A stretch of DNA of 64,000 nt from Pyropia haitanensis (GCA_008729055.1 SDUX01000053.1:1-64000), one strand, 5' to 3'; positions 43,600 through 54,164 are shown, counted from the first letter of the stretch. Translations and numbers: made by a program. The notes: generated by a model from the sequence alone, not told the origin.

Positions 43600-45950
43600 T
43601 GAGTGGGAATTCGTTTAGGAGATGGAGGGAGGGAGGGATGGGGGGGAGGCTTGTTGGAAAAACAGACGCGGTGACAATGGCGTGGGCAAGAGATGAGCAC
43701 TGCTCGGTTCCCGGTCGCGTTCTTATACTGTCGTCTCAACGAGAATCGAGCCGCAGTGCTTCGGTTATGACGCAGCACGGTATCTGGTTGGATGCGCCTA
43801 AAAGCTCAGGTCGCCGTTAAGAAGCAGGGTCCTCTCTTTTTTGGAATGTTCAAGACGCCCAATCAGAACTCTTGCAGGACGCACACAGCCCTCTCGAGCT
43901 GTCAGAACCCCATGATCCGCTGGTCGAATCGTCTAGATCGTGGTTTCTTAGTGCCTGAGGCCCACAATCGCGTTCTGATCGCGGTTCTGTTCCCATGGGG
44001 CGGCGTGCCGCCGTGGCGGCGCCGGCCGACGGGCGGCCGCCGCCCCCGCTGCCGCCCCCCAGCCGGTACGTGCACGTGATGTGCGCGTGCCCCCGCCGAA
44101 GGCTCCGGCGCCGCCGCCGCGACTGAGGGCGACAGCAACGGCGCAGCGGGCGGCGCGGGGCGGCCCGCCGGCGGCGGCGCCCCCCAGCGGACGCTCCAGA
44201 CCGACGCGCGCACCTTTGATGGCACCTGCGTTGATCGACCGCCCGCGGCGGCCATGCCTGACCACTGGCTCCCCGCGGCCGCCGCCGCCCCCGCCGTCCG
44301 CCGCGGCCAACGGCGGCGGCGGCGACAGAGAGCATGTCCACTGGTGCGCCAAGAAGCCTTCTTTGTTTTGCTCAGAGCCTGCCTATCGGTGCGCCAAACA
44401 TGCTATATCCGAGCGTCAAAAAGCTATCATCTGAGCTATGTTCTGCAGGATGGCTCAGAGGATAGCTTCACGGCTGGGCCAATCAGATGCGTGGATCGGG
44501 GACTCACTCCTCTGCGAGCCCGTTCATTCCACCTGGAGTTGGGTCGGCCGTTGGAGTTGTTGCTCCACGGTGACCACGAAGACCGCGGATAGGCATCGGC
44601 GGAGGGGGGCGGGGGAGCGGGGATGAGGGTGCAGAAGACGGGCAGGGTGAGGCACAGCCCGGTCCGGGCTAGGAGCAGCCTCTGGCGTGCAGCGGTGCTA
44701 GTCCAGTCTCGACCACACTTTGGACTTCAGAAGAACTCGTGGCGGAAAAGTCAAAAATAACTCCACACCGATAGACATGCGCTCTGCTGGAGCCAAAAAA
44801 GTAGCATTTTGGGTATAGCTTTTTGGCGCACCGACAGACATGCTCTGAGAACGGCTACGTTCAAGGACATTACTCGGGAACGAATAGATCCTCTGGACGG
44901 ACGAGTCACCGTGTCACGATGGGTATTTCTAGACGGACACAACAGGCATCGAAGCTGTACTGTTGGTAGGCCTATTAGGTCTTGACGAGCCTTTTCTCAA
45001 AAAAGCAGGCTTGCAATGGATCCCGCCGTTGGCACCACGGCGCAGGGATGTCTCAGATCGTGCGCGGCATCGGCTGAGTCAGCGATCGGGAGAGGTTCGG
45101 AAGTCCATGACAGCTTTGCGGGAGAGTGAAGCGGTGAAGCTTTGATCAGTCGACGGATGATGGCTGAGAGAACGCGCCACTGCTTCGCTGAAGCCCGACG
45201 CGCACCCCCACTGTCCTGGCCGTGAATCCTCGCCGTCGCTGGTTCAGTTGAGAGCGGCGGGCCACAGATCTGACGGCGGGCGGAGTTGTATTACGGACAA
45301 TAATCGAACATTTCACGGAAAGTTGGCGTAGCAAGTGCTGTTCCAAGGCGGCTGTCGCGAGCTCAGAGTTGAGAGCTTCAGCAGGTACAGATCTCTTTGA
45401 GATCTCGTTATATGCTTGACACGTTTGCCACGTAGTCTCCGCTTAACGAGATCTGGTAACGAAAAAACCCTTATGTGGCCCCGCATAACGAAGTGGATCT
45501 CGGTACGGGGAGGACCACACGTATTGTGCTGAGCAGCAATTGTCGGCTGCGAACGGCGCTGCGTCGCGCCCAGTCCAGCAACGCGCGGTAGATCAAATTG
45601 GCGAGGTCCGACGAGACAAAATCGCTTCACGCTGCCTCCTCCGCCAGTTTGCCCGCCCAACGCCTCGCTACCACGCCTGTCTCCCACTGCAGGACCTGTC
45701 CTTCTTGGCGACGCAATGCATCCCTCGGCGGGCGACCGATCTGGGGCGGTTCCCCTCCAGCAGGGACGTGCTGTTCGCTCCACGTCTCATGTCAACTACA
45801 TCCACGCAACGTGCAGTTTTCCATAGCGAGATCTGGTACCTGCTGAAGGTCCTGCAGCCTCAGTTCTGGTAAGAAAGTTCTGCTGCCACGCTACCGAGAA
45901 AATACCGAGATCTCTTCCCAGATCCTTTCTGCTGCAGCTCTCTATTGCGA
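43600..45950. other. Spacer with a GC-rich island
   Basis: No assigned gene. 43990-44330 is a GC-extreme island with open frames on both strands and no domain. 44860-45950 has short AGATCT-containing palindromic words (45390, 45450, 45830, 45910) but no ORF with recognisable content. A MITE-like inverted repeat lies between them. Confidence 0.45.
44371..44849. mobile_element. MITE-like element with imperfect inverted ends
   Basis: CTCAGAGCCTGCCTATCGGT at 44371 is matched in reverse complement by CTCAGAGCATGTCTGTCGGT ending at 44849. Similarity continues through GCGCCAAA and GCTATA, over about 40 bp in all. A third, shorter inverted relative lies near 44770-44800. The interior has no ORF. No clear target duplication was found, so borders may extend further. 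Confidence 0.4.
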
Positions 45951-45972
45951 CACCGAGTGTCTATTTTACTGA

Positions 45973-46010
45973 CAGCATCATTTGATGCTTTTAGCATCAA
46001 ATGATGCTGT
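45973..46010. repeat. Subterminal palindrome, left end of piggyBac element
   Basis: ACAGCATCATTTGATGCT followed by TTT and its exact inverse AGCATCAAATGATGCTGT. The same core recurs at the other end (54723-54757), suggesting transposase-binding sites. Confidence 0.75.
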
Positions 46011-46591
46011 TTTCCACCCTCTGTTTACTCACATTCCCGACGTCGCCTGCTCTTTTTGACCACAGAAACGGGCTCAGCGTCGGCTGTTTACCCCCAGAGG
46101 AGGTTGAGTGCATCCCATTCAAAGGAGAACACATGGTCAGACTGGCGTTTGTGCGCGCTTTTCTGTCCCGCCAACAGGATGGAACGGACCTTCCGTTCAC
46201 GCCGCCCCTGTCTCCCGCCGTCTCAGCGCGGCGTCCTTCCCCACCCCTGCACTCCCTGTCCTCTGCCCGAGCCTCCCCCGCCTACACCCCGAGCCTTTCC
46301 CGACATACCTCCCCAATGGATGTCCGCGCGCGCCCTCCATCAATGTGTCAACCGGTCCTACCGCAGTGTGACAACCGCCCCTACCGGCCCCCACGACGCT
46401 CTCACCCCCCTCTCATCTGGATGCGCCCCCCGCCCTCCCCCGCACTCCCTCGCCCCTGCCCTGCTTTCTCCCCCGGCCCCTTCCGACCTCCCCTTCCCCC
46501 GCTCCCCCTCCTACCCGTGTCCTTATAAACCTGTCTCGTATTCTGTGTTGTCTCCTTGTTCCTCCCCCACTCCACCACGGCACACCACAGG

Positions 46592-48020
46592 ATGGCAAGG
46601 TCCAAGCGCCGAAGGCGGGCCGCTGCCGTTCTCGCCGCTCTGGCCACGCCTTCCCCTCCCTCATCCCCCCTTCCTTCTGACCACCCATCTTCTTTCCTGC
46701 CTCCCGCGCCGGCCCAGCTTCCTGCCTCTCTGCCGGTCCCCCCACCTGCCCCATTTCTATCGCCCCCATCGCCCCCACCGGCCTTGGCGCCGCCCCCCCC
46801 CCCCCCCCCCCCCCCCTCCTGTCGCGCCTCTTTTGCCGACCCCCCCCCCCCTTCCTCCTGTCGCGCCTCCACTGGCAGCCCCCCCCGCCCGAAAGAGGAA
46901 GAGCAAGGCTCAGGACACGCGGCTGCTCGTCGGCGCCACGGTGCACACGGAAAATGGCTGTGAGATCCAGAATGCAGCATGCGGCCGCAGCGGAATTATG
47001 CTCAGCTTGAGCGTGGTCACGACGGCGGAGCACCAACGGGCAACCAATGACGGCGAAAGCGACGACCTTCCGCACGGTACAGTCGTCTTGATGAAGCTCA
47101 TCGCTGCATGGGCCGGCAGCAAGCGCATTGTGTGCGCAGACTCGTACTTTGCGAGCGTCACGACAGCCATGCAGCTGCTCAGGATGGGGCTGCGGTTCAT
47201 TGGTGTCGTGAAGACTGCCACCCGGGGGTATCCCATGGGGGCCTTATCAGTCATCCCACTACAGCAGCGCGGAGATCATCGGTCCTTCCTGCACTCAACA
47301 GCCGACGGTGTGACTGACCTCATGGCGGTGCTGTGGGTTGACCGTGAGCGGCGGTACTTCATCTCCTCCGCGTCAACTACACTGCCGGGGGATCCGTGTC
47401 GGCGCGTGCGGTGGCGGCAGGTTGAGGACGATGCGGAACGGGTGGCCCTCTCCGTGCCCATCCCCCAAGTCGCCGAGGTCTACTACAACTGCTGCTCCAT
47501 GATCGACCGGCACAACCGCTGCCGCCAGGACGACTTGCGATTGGAGCACAAGCTGGTCACCCATAATTGGTCCATGAGGGTCAACCTTTCCCTTTTGGCT
47601 ATCTGCGTCGTGCACGCGTGGCTCCTTTACTCGGGCGCCCGCGGTGCCGCGGCCGCGTTGACCCAGAGCCAGTTTTACGAGAACCGGGCGGCGCAGCTGA
47701 TTGACAACACTTTTGACATTGTGGGTGTGCGGCCCCATTCTGCACCTGGTGCGGAAGGACGTGGGGATGGGTCGTCGCCACTGCGGTATGGTGTTGGCGT
47801 GCACCTGACGCCTACCTTGAAGCGGCGCACGGGGGCGTCGGCGAAGGAGGCTGACCAACGCGCCCAGCGGATGTGCCGAGTGTGCAAGGAGCACAGGACT
47901 ACCATGGTGTGCTCGCACTGCCGGGAGTGCAACAGCGAGGAGCTGTTCGTCTGTGCTCCCAAGACCGGGCGCCACTGCTTTGACCTCCACATGAGGGACG
48001 TGCACGAGCTGGACGTCTAG
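46592..48020 (+). CDS. piggyBac-type transposase with a Pro-rich, reframed N-terminus
   Basis: The catalytic half is clear and open from about 46890 to TAG 48020: GRSGIMLSLSVVTT, then VCADSYFASVTTAMQLL with a catalytic Asp (codon 47139-47141), GLRFIGVVKTATRGYPMG, SMIDRHNRCRQD with another Asp (47505-47507), and a Cys-rich C-terminal finger (CRVCKEHRTTMVCSHCRECN). The likely start MARSKRRRRAAAVLAALATP at 46592 is in a different frame; the change occurs at a run of 25 C (46793-46817). An alternative in-frame start is ATG 46179. The region where the first catalytic Asp of piggyBac (DE-motif) should be is replaced by Pro-rich sequence. So either the N-terminus is lost, or an upstream exon is missing. 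Activity is doubtful. Confidence 0.65.
46793..46817. repeat. C25 homopolymer
   Basis: Twenty-five consecutive C inside the transposase gene, at the point where the N-terminal and catalytic frames disagree. Confidence 0.9.
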
Positions 48021-48793
48021 AATTTGATTTGATTGCCATGATTGTATTCTGTAGTTGTCTGGTTTTGAAATCAGAAGTTTATTGTCGTGTTCAGTTATTA
48101 CTTGCACGCGCGCATGTATTTGTCTGAGGTGCACCCTCAACGGACGGGTCGAGCACAAAGAGAGCGTGGGAAAGATGCGCAAGTATCGCCACCGCCTATC
48201 CCATGAGCGGTCGCCACCGCTGTGCCCATGTGCAGTCGCGATGGTTGCGGCGGCGGCCTTCTCCCGTGGCGCGCCGCCCGCCGCAGACGGGCGTGCCAAC
48301 ATGGGTGGTGCGCGGGGCGACCGGGGTAGCCGGGGCTTATGGAGCCGCATAGACCGCAGCCTGGCGGGGGGTGGTCGACCGGCTACTGGCGCTGTGTGGC
48401 AGGAGTGATGGCAATAGTGGGGGTGGCGGAGTCTCTGGGATTGAACGATGGGACTGGCGTCAGCGGTTCGGGTGAGAGTGAGACGGACCGCGTGGGTCGT
48501 GTTTGTTCAGCAACGGCAGCGTGGACGACGGCGCGAGGCGCTTCCGCAGCAGCGGTCCTGGTGGGGCTCAACGCTTAGAAGAGAAAACATGGGGAGGGGT
48601 GGGCCGCGCCGCGGCGCGCGGGGGAAAATGCTACCGCCGCTTTGAGGGCGGGGGGGGGATGAAGTACGACCGCCGTCTGCAGCGGGCCCCCCCGCGCCGC
48701 ATCAGCCCTTGCGCCTGCCAATACTTCGGTGGGGGGGGGGAAATAGGGAGGGGCGGCCGGTGCCGCGGCGCTCAGGGAAGGATGGGACCGCTG

Positions 48794-48825
48794 GTTACAA
48801 TGGGGCGGGGGCCGCGTTTGCCAAG
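48794..48825 (-). repeat. DIRS short repeat B2 (outer end)
   Basis: Second copy of the short repeat, about 150 bp beyond A2. It marks the 3' end of the element. Confidence 0.75.
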
Positions 48826-48972
48826 TACTACTATTGTTTAATAGCCGGGCTCCGGAGACAAAACATAGTCGAAAATAAAAGCGGGGGGACACACCCACCG
48901 CGCAGAGGACCCTCGAAAAACAGACGGCACGTGCGGAGCACGCCCCGCGGAACACCGAGGGAGGAGGGTGGG

Positions 48973-49371
48973 AGCGGAAAAACAGCGGACGTGCCGAGAC
49001 CGGCGGGCAGGAGGGGAAGCGCGGCAGCGCCGCCTCTTATACCCGGCGGGCCGGGGCGGGCGTGCAAAGCCGCCGCGGTGTGGCTACCGCGGCGGCGGGG
49101 GACGGCAGAGCCGCAGACCAGTGCCCGCCGCCTGTGTGGCGGCGGGGCAACGCCCGACCCGCGCCGCTCCTACAATCGGGCGATTGCGGGGGCGGCGCCG
49201 GCGCCCGACGATCGCAGATCGCCGGGCGGCAACGGACGGCTGTGAGCCGTGACGGCTCTCAGCCGTCCGTGCCATAAGTCTTTAGTTTTTCCGTCCGCAA
49301 AATACAAGTACGGCGGCGCCCCCCTAGTGGGGGCGTAACCGTCAAATCAAGCAAGTCAATACGTAGGGGTT
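48973..49371 (-). repeat. DIRS long repeat A2
   Basis: 399 bp, paired with 53766-54164; two differences noted (AGCGGACG versus AGCAGACG, and TATACCC versus TATGCCC). It contains a strong hairpin, ACGGCTGTGAGCCGT with its near-inverse, at about 49226-49257. Confidence 0.9.
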
Positions 49372-49402
49372 ACAATGGGGCGGGGGCCGCGTATGCCAGT
49401 CA
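49372..49402 (-). repeat. DIRS short repeat B1 (inner)
   Basis: About 31 bp (core ACAATGGGGCGGGGGCCGCG on the plus strand) next to A2. It is repeated with one change at 48794-48825. Confidence 0.75.
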
Positions 49403-50470
49403 GATGGAGTACGGGCGCCGCGCCGGGCCGGCCGGGACGGCAAGGCGCCCGAAAAAACACCGGTCAGCCTCAGACGGGGTGACCAAGGCGGAGATGTACG
49501 TCTCCGCCAGGGTCTGCTCCGAAGTGTTGGAGAAGGCCGCGATCGTGCCGCGGCGCACGCCGGCCGCAAAGGCGGCCGTCGCGCCACCCTTCTTCAAGGA
49601 GTGCGACGCGTAGCGGACCCCCAACGGCGGCGAGACGCCCAGCCGCGTTAGGCCCTCGCGCAGCCAGCCCGTCATGACGCCGCTGGCGTCAGATGTCCGG
49701 CAGGTAGAGAACAGCCGGCCACCGCGCAACGGCGCGGTGGAGCAGCGGTCCGCGAGCAGGCGGGCGAGAAGGAGACGGGGGACGTCGGCGTGAGGTAGCG
49801 CCGCCGGCGGGAGGGTGCGCGCCAAGGGACCGTCCACCGCGACGGTTTTGTGGTAGCGGACGAGGAAGGAGACGCTGCCGTCGGCCGGCAGCTGCACGTC
49901 CGTGACCGTGAAGCGGGTCAGGTCCTTGGCGCGGCGCAGCCACCAAAACTGCATCACCACCGCGGTGAGGCGGCGCCGAAGCGCCGCCGGCGCGTAGGTG
50001 GCCAGCAGAGCCAGCCGCCACGCCACGGCGGCGGGCAGCGGGGCCACGGCGCGCGACGGCTGGGGTCGAAGGGCAAGGTCGGCGCGCCGGAACCCTGACT
50101 TGGCCTCGCGGACGGCCTCCGCGTCGCAGGGGTTGACCAGCCCGGCCGCCAGGTGCCGCTTGCGGATTGCGGCTAGCATCGGCTTGAGGGAGATGGCGAC
50201 GATTGCGTGCCGCCGCCATTGGTGCCCGATGAAGGCGACGACGGTGGCCGTCGTCGCCGGGAGGGACGACACGCCGCGCCGTGCGCAGAAGGCGGAAAAG
50301 GTGCGCCAGTGGCCGTCGTATCGGTCTGCCGTGGCCGGCACGACGGACCAGGCGCGCAGAAAACGCCCGGCAGCAGCGTCAGGGCCGCCGCCGGGGGCGG
50401 CACGTGCCAGCGCCGAGCGTTGGCTTCGCCACCACCGGCGCGCAGCCGGTGTCGCCTCGTCCGCCACCAT
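49400..50470 (-). CDS. DIRS tyrosine recombinase
   Basis: Integrates the circular DNA copy of the element. ATG 50470 (MVADEATPAARRWWRS) to TGA, 356 residues. It has a SAM-like N-terminal core-binding region (TADRYDGHWRTFSAFC) and a C-terminal catalytic domain with LRRAKDLTRF around the first Arg, the box SHSLKKGGATAAFAAGV, and TLAETYISALV with the nucleophile Tyr. The second-box Arg appears as Lys (His-Ser-Leu-Lys), a variation to note. Overlaps the 3' end of the RT ORF by about 300 bp in another frame. Confidence 0.85.
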   Translation of the reverse strand: MVADEATPAARRWWRSQRSALARAAPGGGPDAAAGRFLRAWSVVPATADRYDGHWRTFSAFCARRGVSSLPATTATVVAFIGHQWRRHAIVAISLKPMLAAIRKRHLAAGLVNPCDAEAVREAKSGFRRADLALRPQPSRAVAPLPAAVAWRLALLATYAPAALRRRLTAVVMQFWWLRRAKDLTRFTVTDVQLPADGSVSFLVRYHKTVAVDGPLARTLPPAALPHADVPRLLLARLLADRCSTAPLRGGRLFSTCRTSDASGVMTGWLREGLTRLGVSPPLGVRYASHSLKKGGATAAFAAGVRRGTIAAFSNTSEQTLAETYISALVTPSEADRCFFGRLAVPAGPARRPYSI

Positions 50471-52992
50471 CTTGCGTCGGCTTTGGCCCCGGCAGTTCGT
50501 GCCGCTTGGACCGCTCTGTCCGATCGGCCGCCGCCGACACAGCGCAGCACCGCCATGCGCCATCGTGGGTGGGGCGCCGGGCGTGGACTGTGCCCAGAGG
50601 TAAAGAGGTCGGCGTCGGCTGGCAGTAGCCAGGTTTCTTGCGCGCGCGCCACGGCAGGGGCCCACCACTCTTGTGCCGTCCAGACGGGAAGGATCACCGT
50701 CGCCGTGGCCTGCTCGGCCACGATCTTGTCCACGACCCGTGCGGCCTGCGAGAAGGGTGGGTTCACCCAGTTGTTCTCGCCGGCGCCCCATGACACGGTG
50801 AAGGCGTCGACCGCCTCCGTGCCGGGGCACCGATGCAGGGAGTTGAACCGCACGCACTGCGTGTTCAGTGTCGTGGCGAAGCGGTCGACGGTGTGGGGCC
50901 CGTAGCGGGCTTGCAGCACCTCCACGATCTGGCCGTTCAGCCGCCAGTCGTCCCGGTCCCGTTGGCGGGAGAGGGCGTCGGCCCATACATTGGCGACCGA
51001 CGCCACCCAGGTGGCCCGCAGGGTCACGCCGAGCCGTCGGATGACGGCGTGCAGCCGCCGCAGCTCGCCCATAAGGGCGGGCGAGCGGCTCGTGAAGGAG
51101 TTCGCGACGTGCATCGCCACCTTGTTGTCGACCCGCAAGTGCACGATCTTGCCGCGCGCGATCATGTCCCGCCCAAACGCCAGTAGGCAAAAGCGCACGG
51201 CGCACACCTCCTTGACGTTGATGTGCCAGTTGCGCTGGGCCAGGAAGAAGAACCCGGCCGCCGGGAGGGTGTGGTTCCAGTGGCCGCCCCAACCCGACGG
51301 CGAGGCGTCCGTTGTGAGTATTCCCGCCGTAGGCTCCCACGAAGCCCGGCCCACGCCGTGGTTGGCGGGCAGGTGGGAGAACCACGTCAGGTCCCGCACC
51401 GCGCCGTGCGTCAGCCGCGTGGTGCCGGTCTCTCGTCCTTGGGCGTCGTACAAGCGCCGTAGGTAGAACCGCGCGGAGGGCACGGCCAAGGAGCACGAGA
51501 CGGCTGTGCCTGTAAAGCGACGCAGGGCGGCCGCTCGGACGCGGCGAGCGTCGCGGTTGGCGGCCGACAGCAGGCACTTGGCCTTGTCCACCATCTTGCT
51601 CAGCCGGTCCTCGGGTAGGAGGAGTAGCTGCCGCGTCGTGTCGACGAGGTACCCCAGCAAGGGCAGTCGAGTCGTGCCGTCGGTGACGCCCTTGCTTGGG
51701 TGCACGTGGATGCCGAGGGACCGGAAAAGGTTCAGGATGTCTATCCGCCCCGCTGTCGCCGACGCGGCGGACGATGGGCGCGCACCGCGCCCGGTCGCCG
51801 CAAAGTCGTCTACGTACGCCATGACGACGTAGCCTTTGCGCCGCAACGCCGCCACCACCGGGCGCAGGACCTTGGTCCACGCCCAAGGGGAGAGGCGCAT
51901 GCCGAAGGGAAGCACACGCGGCTCGTATACCACGCCGTCGACCACAAACCTGAAGTACTTCCGGTCCCCCGGCCAGAGCCGGACGTGGTAGAACGCGTCT
52001 TTCACGTCCCAGGAAACTAGGTGGTCGCCTGGAACGAGTGTAGAGAGGAAGTGTGCCAGCCGTTGGTATTGGAAGCGACGGACCTTGATCCACCGGTTGA
52101 TCATGCGTAGGTCGACGACCAGCCGGTCTTTGCCGCCGTGGACGACAAACGACGGGGACACCCAGCGTGAGCCGGCGCCCGCCGCGCACGTCAGGCGTCG
52201 CACAAAGCCCGCGTTGACCCAGCGTTGGACCTCCTCCCGGCACCAGACGCGCTCCTCCTCGGGGAGCGGGTACCCCTTGGACCGCGTGGGCGGCGGCGGG
52301 GCGAGCCAGGGAATGCGCAGTCCGTACAAGATCGTACGGAGCACCCAACTGGTCGCCCCGAGTGCCGCCCACGCGGCCACCGAAAGCCGCAAGGAGGCGT
52401 AGGGCGCGGCGTCTGCCGCCGCCGCGTCCTCTGCTGCCACGCGGGCCTCGTGCCGGCGCTGCCTCTTGGTAGGCCGGCGCCGGCGGTTGCGTGCCTGTGA
52501 GACAACCACGCCCCCCGGCACGCGAGGGGGCGGGCCCGACCCCCGTTGTAAGCGGGGGGTCGGCAACGCTCGGCCGGGTGGCCTAACGCCCCCGGCGGGG
52601 GGCGTGGTCGCGGCCTTGCCGCGGGGCGGGCCCGGCCGGACGCGGGTTGGCGTCGCGCGGTCCGGCGGCTTGGCGCTCGCCGTGGCGCTTGGCCGCGTAC
52701 TTGACGAAGCTGTCCTGGGTGGCGGCCTGGAGGTAGTCCCAGGCAGGACAGTAGACGCCGTCTTCAGGGTGCTGGAAGACAAGAGAGCGCAGAGTTTCCG
52801 CCGCCACCCCATCGTGGGTAGAGAGGGTGATGATCTTGTAGCGCGTGCTGACCAGCGTAAAGATCTGGTGAAGCCAGAGCCGGGCCTCGCGGTCAAACCC
52901 GTGCACGCGCTTGCCCGCCGTCTCCCGCTCCAACTCACGCTTGAGGAAGCGGTTGTGCAGCTCCTGTACCCAGGCGCACACGTTGTAGACAA
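50173..52992 (-). CDS. DIRS reverse transcriptase, RNase H and Dam-like region
   Basis: Copies the element RNA. The frame is open for 939 codons; the start is uncertain, with ATG at 52812 possible or translation coupled to gag, which it overlaps (52583-52992). Domains in order: DIRS-type RT (KDRLVVDLRMINRWIK, SWDVKDAFYHVRLWPGD, PFGMRLSPWAWTKVL, MAYVDDFAATG near 51805-51830), RNase H (ILTTDASPSGWGG, VHLRVDNKVAMHV, WADALSRQRD), then the adenine-methylase-like block found in many DIRS elements (DRFATTLNTQCVRFNS, NNWVNPPFSQAARVVD, VILPVWTAQEWW). The last ~170 residues, antiparallel in use with the recombinase frame, are Arg/Pro-rich and may be untranslated overlap. Confidence 0.85.
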   Translation of the reverse strand: MSTTCAPGYRSCTTASSSVSWSGRRRASACTGLTARPGSGFTRSLRWSARATRSSPSLPTMGWRRKLCALLSSSTLKTASTVLPGTTSRPPPRTASSSTRPSATASAKPPDRATPTRVRPGPPRGKAATTPPAGGVRPPGRALPTPRLQRGSGPPPRVPGGVVVSQARNRRRRPTKRQRRHEARVAAEDAAAADAAPYASLRLSVAAWAALGATSWVLRTILYGLRIPWLAPPPPTRSKGYPLPEEERVWCREEVQRWVNAGFVRRLTCAAGAGSRWVSPSFVVHGGKDRLVVDLRMINRWIKVRRFQYQRLAHFLSTLVPGDHLVSWDVKDAFYHVRLWPGDRKYFRFVVDGVVYEPRVLPFGMRLSPWAWTKVLRPVVAALRRKGYVVMAYVDDFAATGRGARPSSAASATAGRIDILNLFRSLGIHVHPSKGVTDGTTRLPLLGYLVDTTRQLLLLPEDRLSKMVDKAKCLLSAANRDARRVRAAALRRFTGTAVSCSLAVPSARFYLRRLYDAQGRETGTTRLTHGAVRDLTWFSHLPANHGVGRASWEPTAGILTTDASPSGWGGHWNHTLPAAGFFFLAQRNWHINVKEVCAVRFCLLAFGRDMIARGKIVHLRVDNKVAMHVANSFTSRSPALMGELRRLHAVIRRLGVTLRATWVASVANVWADALSRQRDRDDWRLNGQIVEVLQARYGPHTVDRFATTLNTQCVRFNSLHRCPGTEAVDAFTVSWGAGENNWVNPPFSQAARVVDKIVAEQATATVILPVWTAQEWWAPAVARAQETWLLPADADLFTSGHSPRPAPHPRWRMAVLRCVGGGRSDRAVQAARTAGAKADARWWRTRRHRLRAGGGEANARRWHVPPPAAALTLLPGVFCAPGPSCRPRQTDTTATGAPFPPSAHGAACRPSRRRRPPSSPSSGTNGGGTQSSPSPSSRC

Positions 52993-53304
52993 ACTCGAGC
53001 TCGTGCGCGGCCTTGCCGCTTACCTTGGCCTGGACCCTTGCGTAGCGAGTGTCGCCGAAGACGTCGAAAGGGGCAGGGCGGCGCAGACGGGGGACTTGGC
53101 CGGGCGGCAAGAAGAAGCCTTGGATGACGGGGCGTGCAGCATGAGCCCGGCTCACCTCGCGGGGGTCAAACGGGTTACGCCAGGCGTCCCGTTCGCGCGG
53201 GTCGCGCCACTCGCCGTCCTCCGACTCCTCGTCCGTGTCGTCGTCGTCGTCGCTTTCGGAGCGGGGAGGAGGATCGTCGTCGCCGCCGCCGCCGCCGCCG
53301 TCGT

Positions 53305-53379
<75 letters not shown>

Positions 53380-53713
53380 TGCCACCGCTACCGGTTCCGC
53401 CACTGTTGCCACTGTCGCTGTCTTGGTCGCTACCCCCCGCCCCTGGAGGGGGGGCACCTTGCCCGGCACCGGCGGGCGCACCGCCGTTGCCCCCGCCCGC
53501 GTTGGGAGGGACACCTCGACGAGGACGTCCAGCAGCTTGTGAGACGTAGGCTGGGAGCACCGTCGTCAGGATGGAGTAGATCGTCAAGTAGAAGATGGGG
53601 TTGGTAACCCCAGAGATAACCGTCGGCCGCCCTTGGGCGGGGCCGGAGCGGCCGGGCGTGGCGCCCGAGAGACCGCTTCCCCACAGGGGTGCTGCCGCCG
53701 AGATCGACGACAT
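52583..53713 (-). CDS. DIRS gag-like protein
   Basis: ATG 53713 (MSSISAAAPLWG) to TAG, 376 residues. It has a hydrophobic N-terminal segment (NPIFYLTIYSILTTVLPAYV), a long poly-Gly run encoded by a (CCG)n tract, an acidic patch (ESDDDDDTDEESEDGE), then a helical C-terminal domain (AHELEFVYNVCAWVQELHNR, LWLHQIFTLVSTRYKII) likely to be the assembly domain. A basic, Pro-rich tail ends it. First ORF of the element by position; assignment as gag is by position and character, not motif. Confidence 0.7.
53277..53381. repeat. (CCG)n tract in DIRS gag
   Basis: About 100 bp of near-perfect CCG repeat, read on the minus strand as poly-Gly with a few Asn/Asp interruptions. The frame stays open across it. 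Confidence 0.9.
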
Positions 53714-53765
53714 AGTCGGAGCCCGTCGAGCCCACCTTGACCGGTGGACGCCGTTTTTCTGCCAC

Positions 53766-54164
53766 AGCGGAAAAACAGCAGACGTGCCGAGACCGGCGGG
53801 CAGGAGGGGAAGCGCGGCAGCGCCGCCTCTTATGCCCGGCGGGCCGGGGCGGGCGTGCAAAGCCGCCGCGGTGTGGCTACCGCGGCGGCGGGGGACGGCA
53901 GAGCCGCAGACCAGTGCCCGCCGCCTGTGTGGCGGCGGGGCAACGCCCGACCCGCGCCGCTCCTACAATCGGGCGATTGCGGGGGCGGCGCCGGCGCCCG
54001 ACGATCGCAGATCGCCGGGCGGCAACGGACGGCTGTGAGCCGTGACGGCTCTCAGCCGTCCGTGCCATAAGTCTTTAGTTTTTCCGTCCGCAAAATACAA
54101 GTACGGCGGCGCCCCCCTAGTGGGGGCGTAACCGTCAAATCAAGCAAGTCAATACGTAGGGGTT
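53766..54164 (-). repeat. DIRS long repeat A1
   Basis: 399-bp outer copy. The open frame of gag runs into it, but the first ATG lies just inside the element at 53713. Confidence 0.9.

Larger units (their letters stand above)
48794..54164 (-). mobile_element. DIRS-type tyrosine-recombinase retroelement, apparently complete
   Basis: The minus-strand order is repeat A1 (54164-53766), gag, RT-RNase H-Dam-like, tyrosine recombinase, short repeat B1 (about 49402-49372), repeat A2 (49371-48973), then repeat B2 (about 48825-48794). This is the split direct-repeat (PAT-type) plan of DIRS elements. The B1/A2 joint (GTAACC followed by CCTACG) is what joining the two outer ends in a circle would give. 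A1 and A2 (399 bp) differ at only two positions I can see, and all three ORFs are open, so the insertion is young. DIRS elements integrate by recombinase and make no target duplication; none is seen. It lies inside the piggyBac element. Confidence 0.85.

Noticed and set aside
49084..49275. Small ORFs duplicated at 49.1-49.3 and 53.9-54.1 kb as genes
   Set aside because: They are identical because they lie in the DIRS long repeats; no independent coding evidence.
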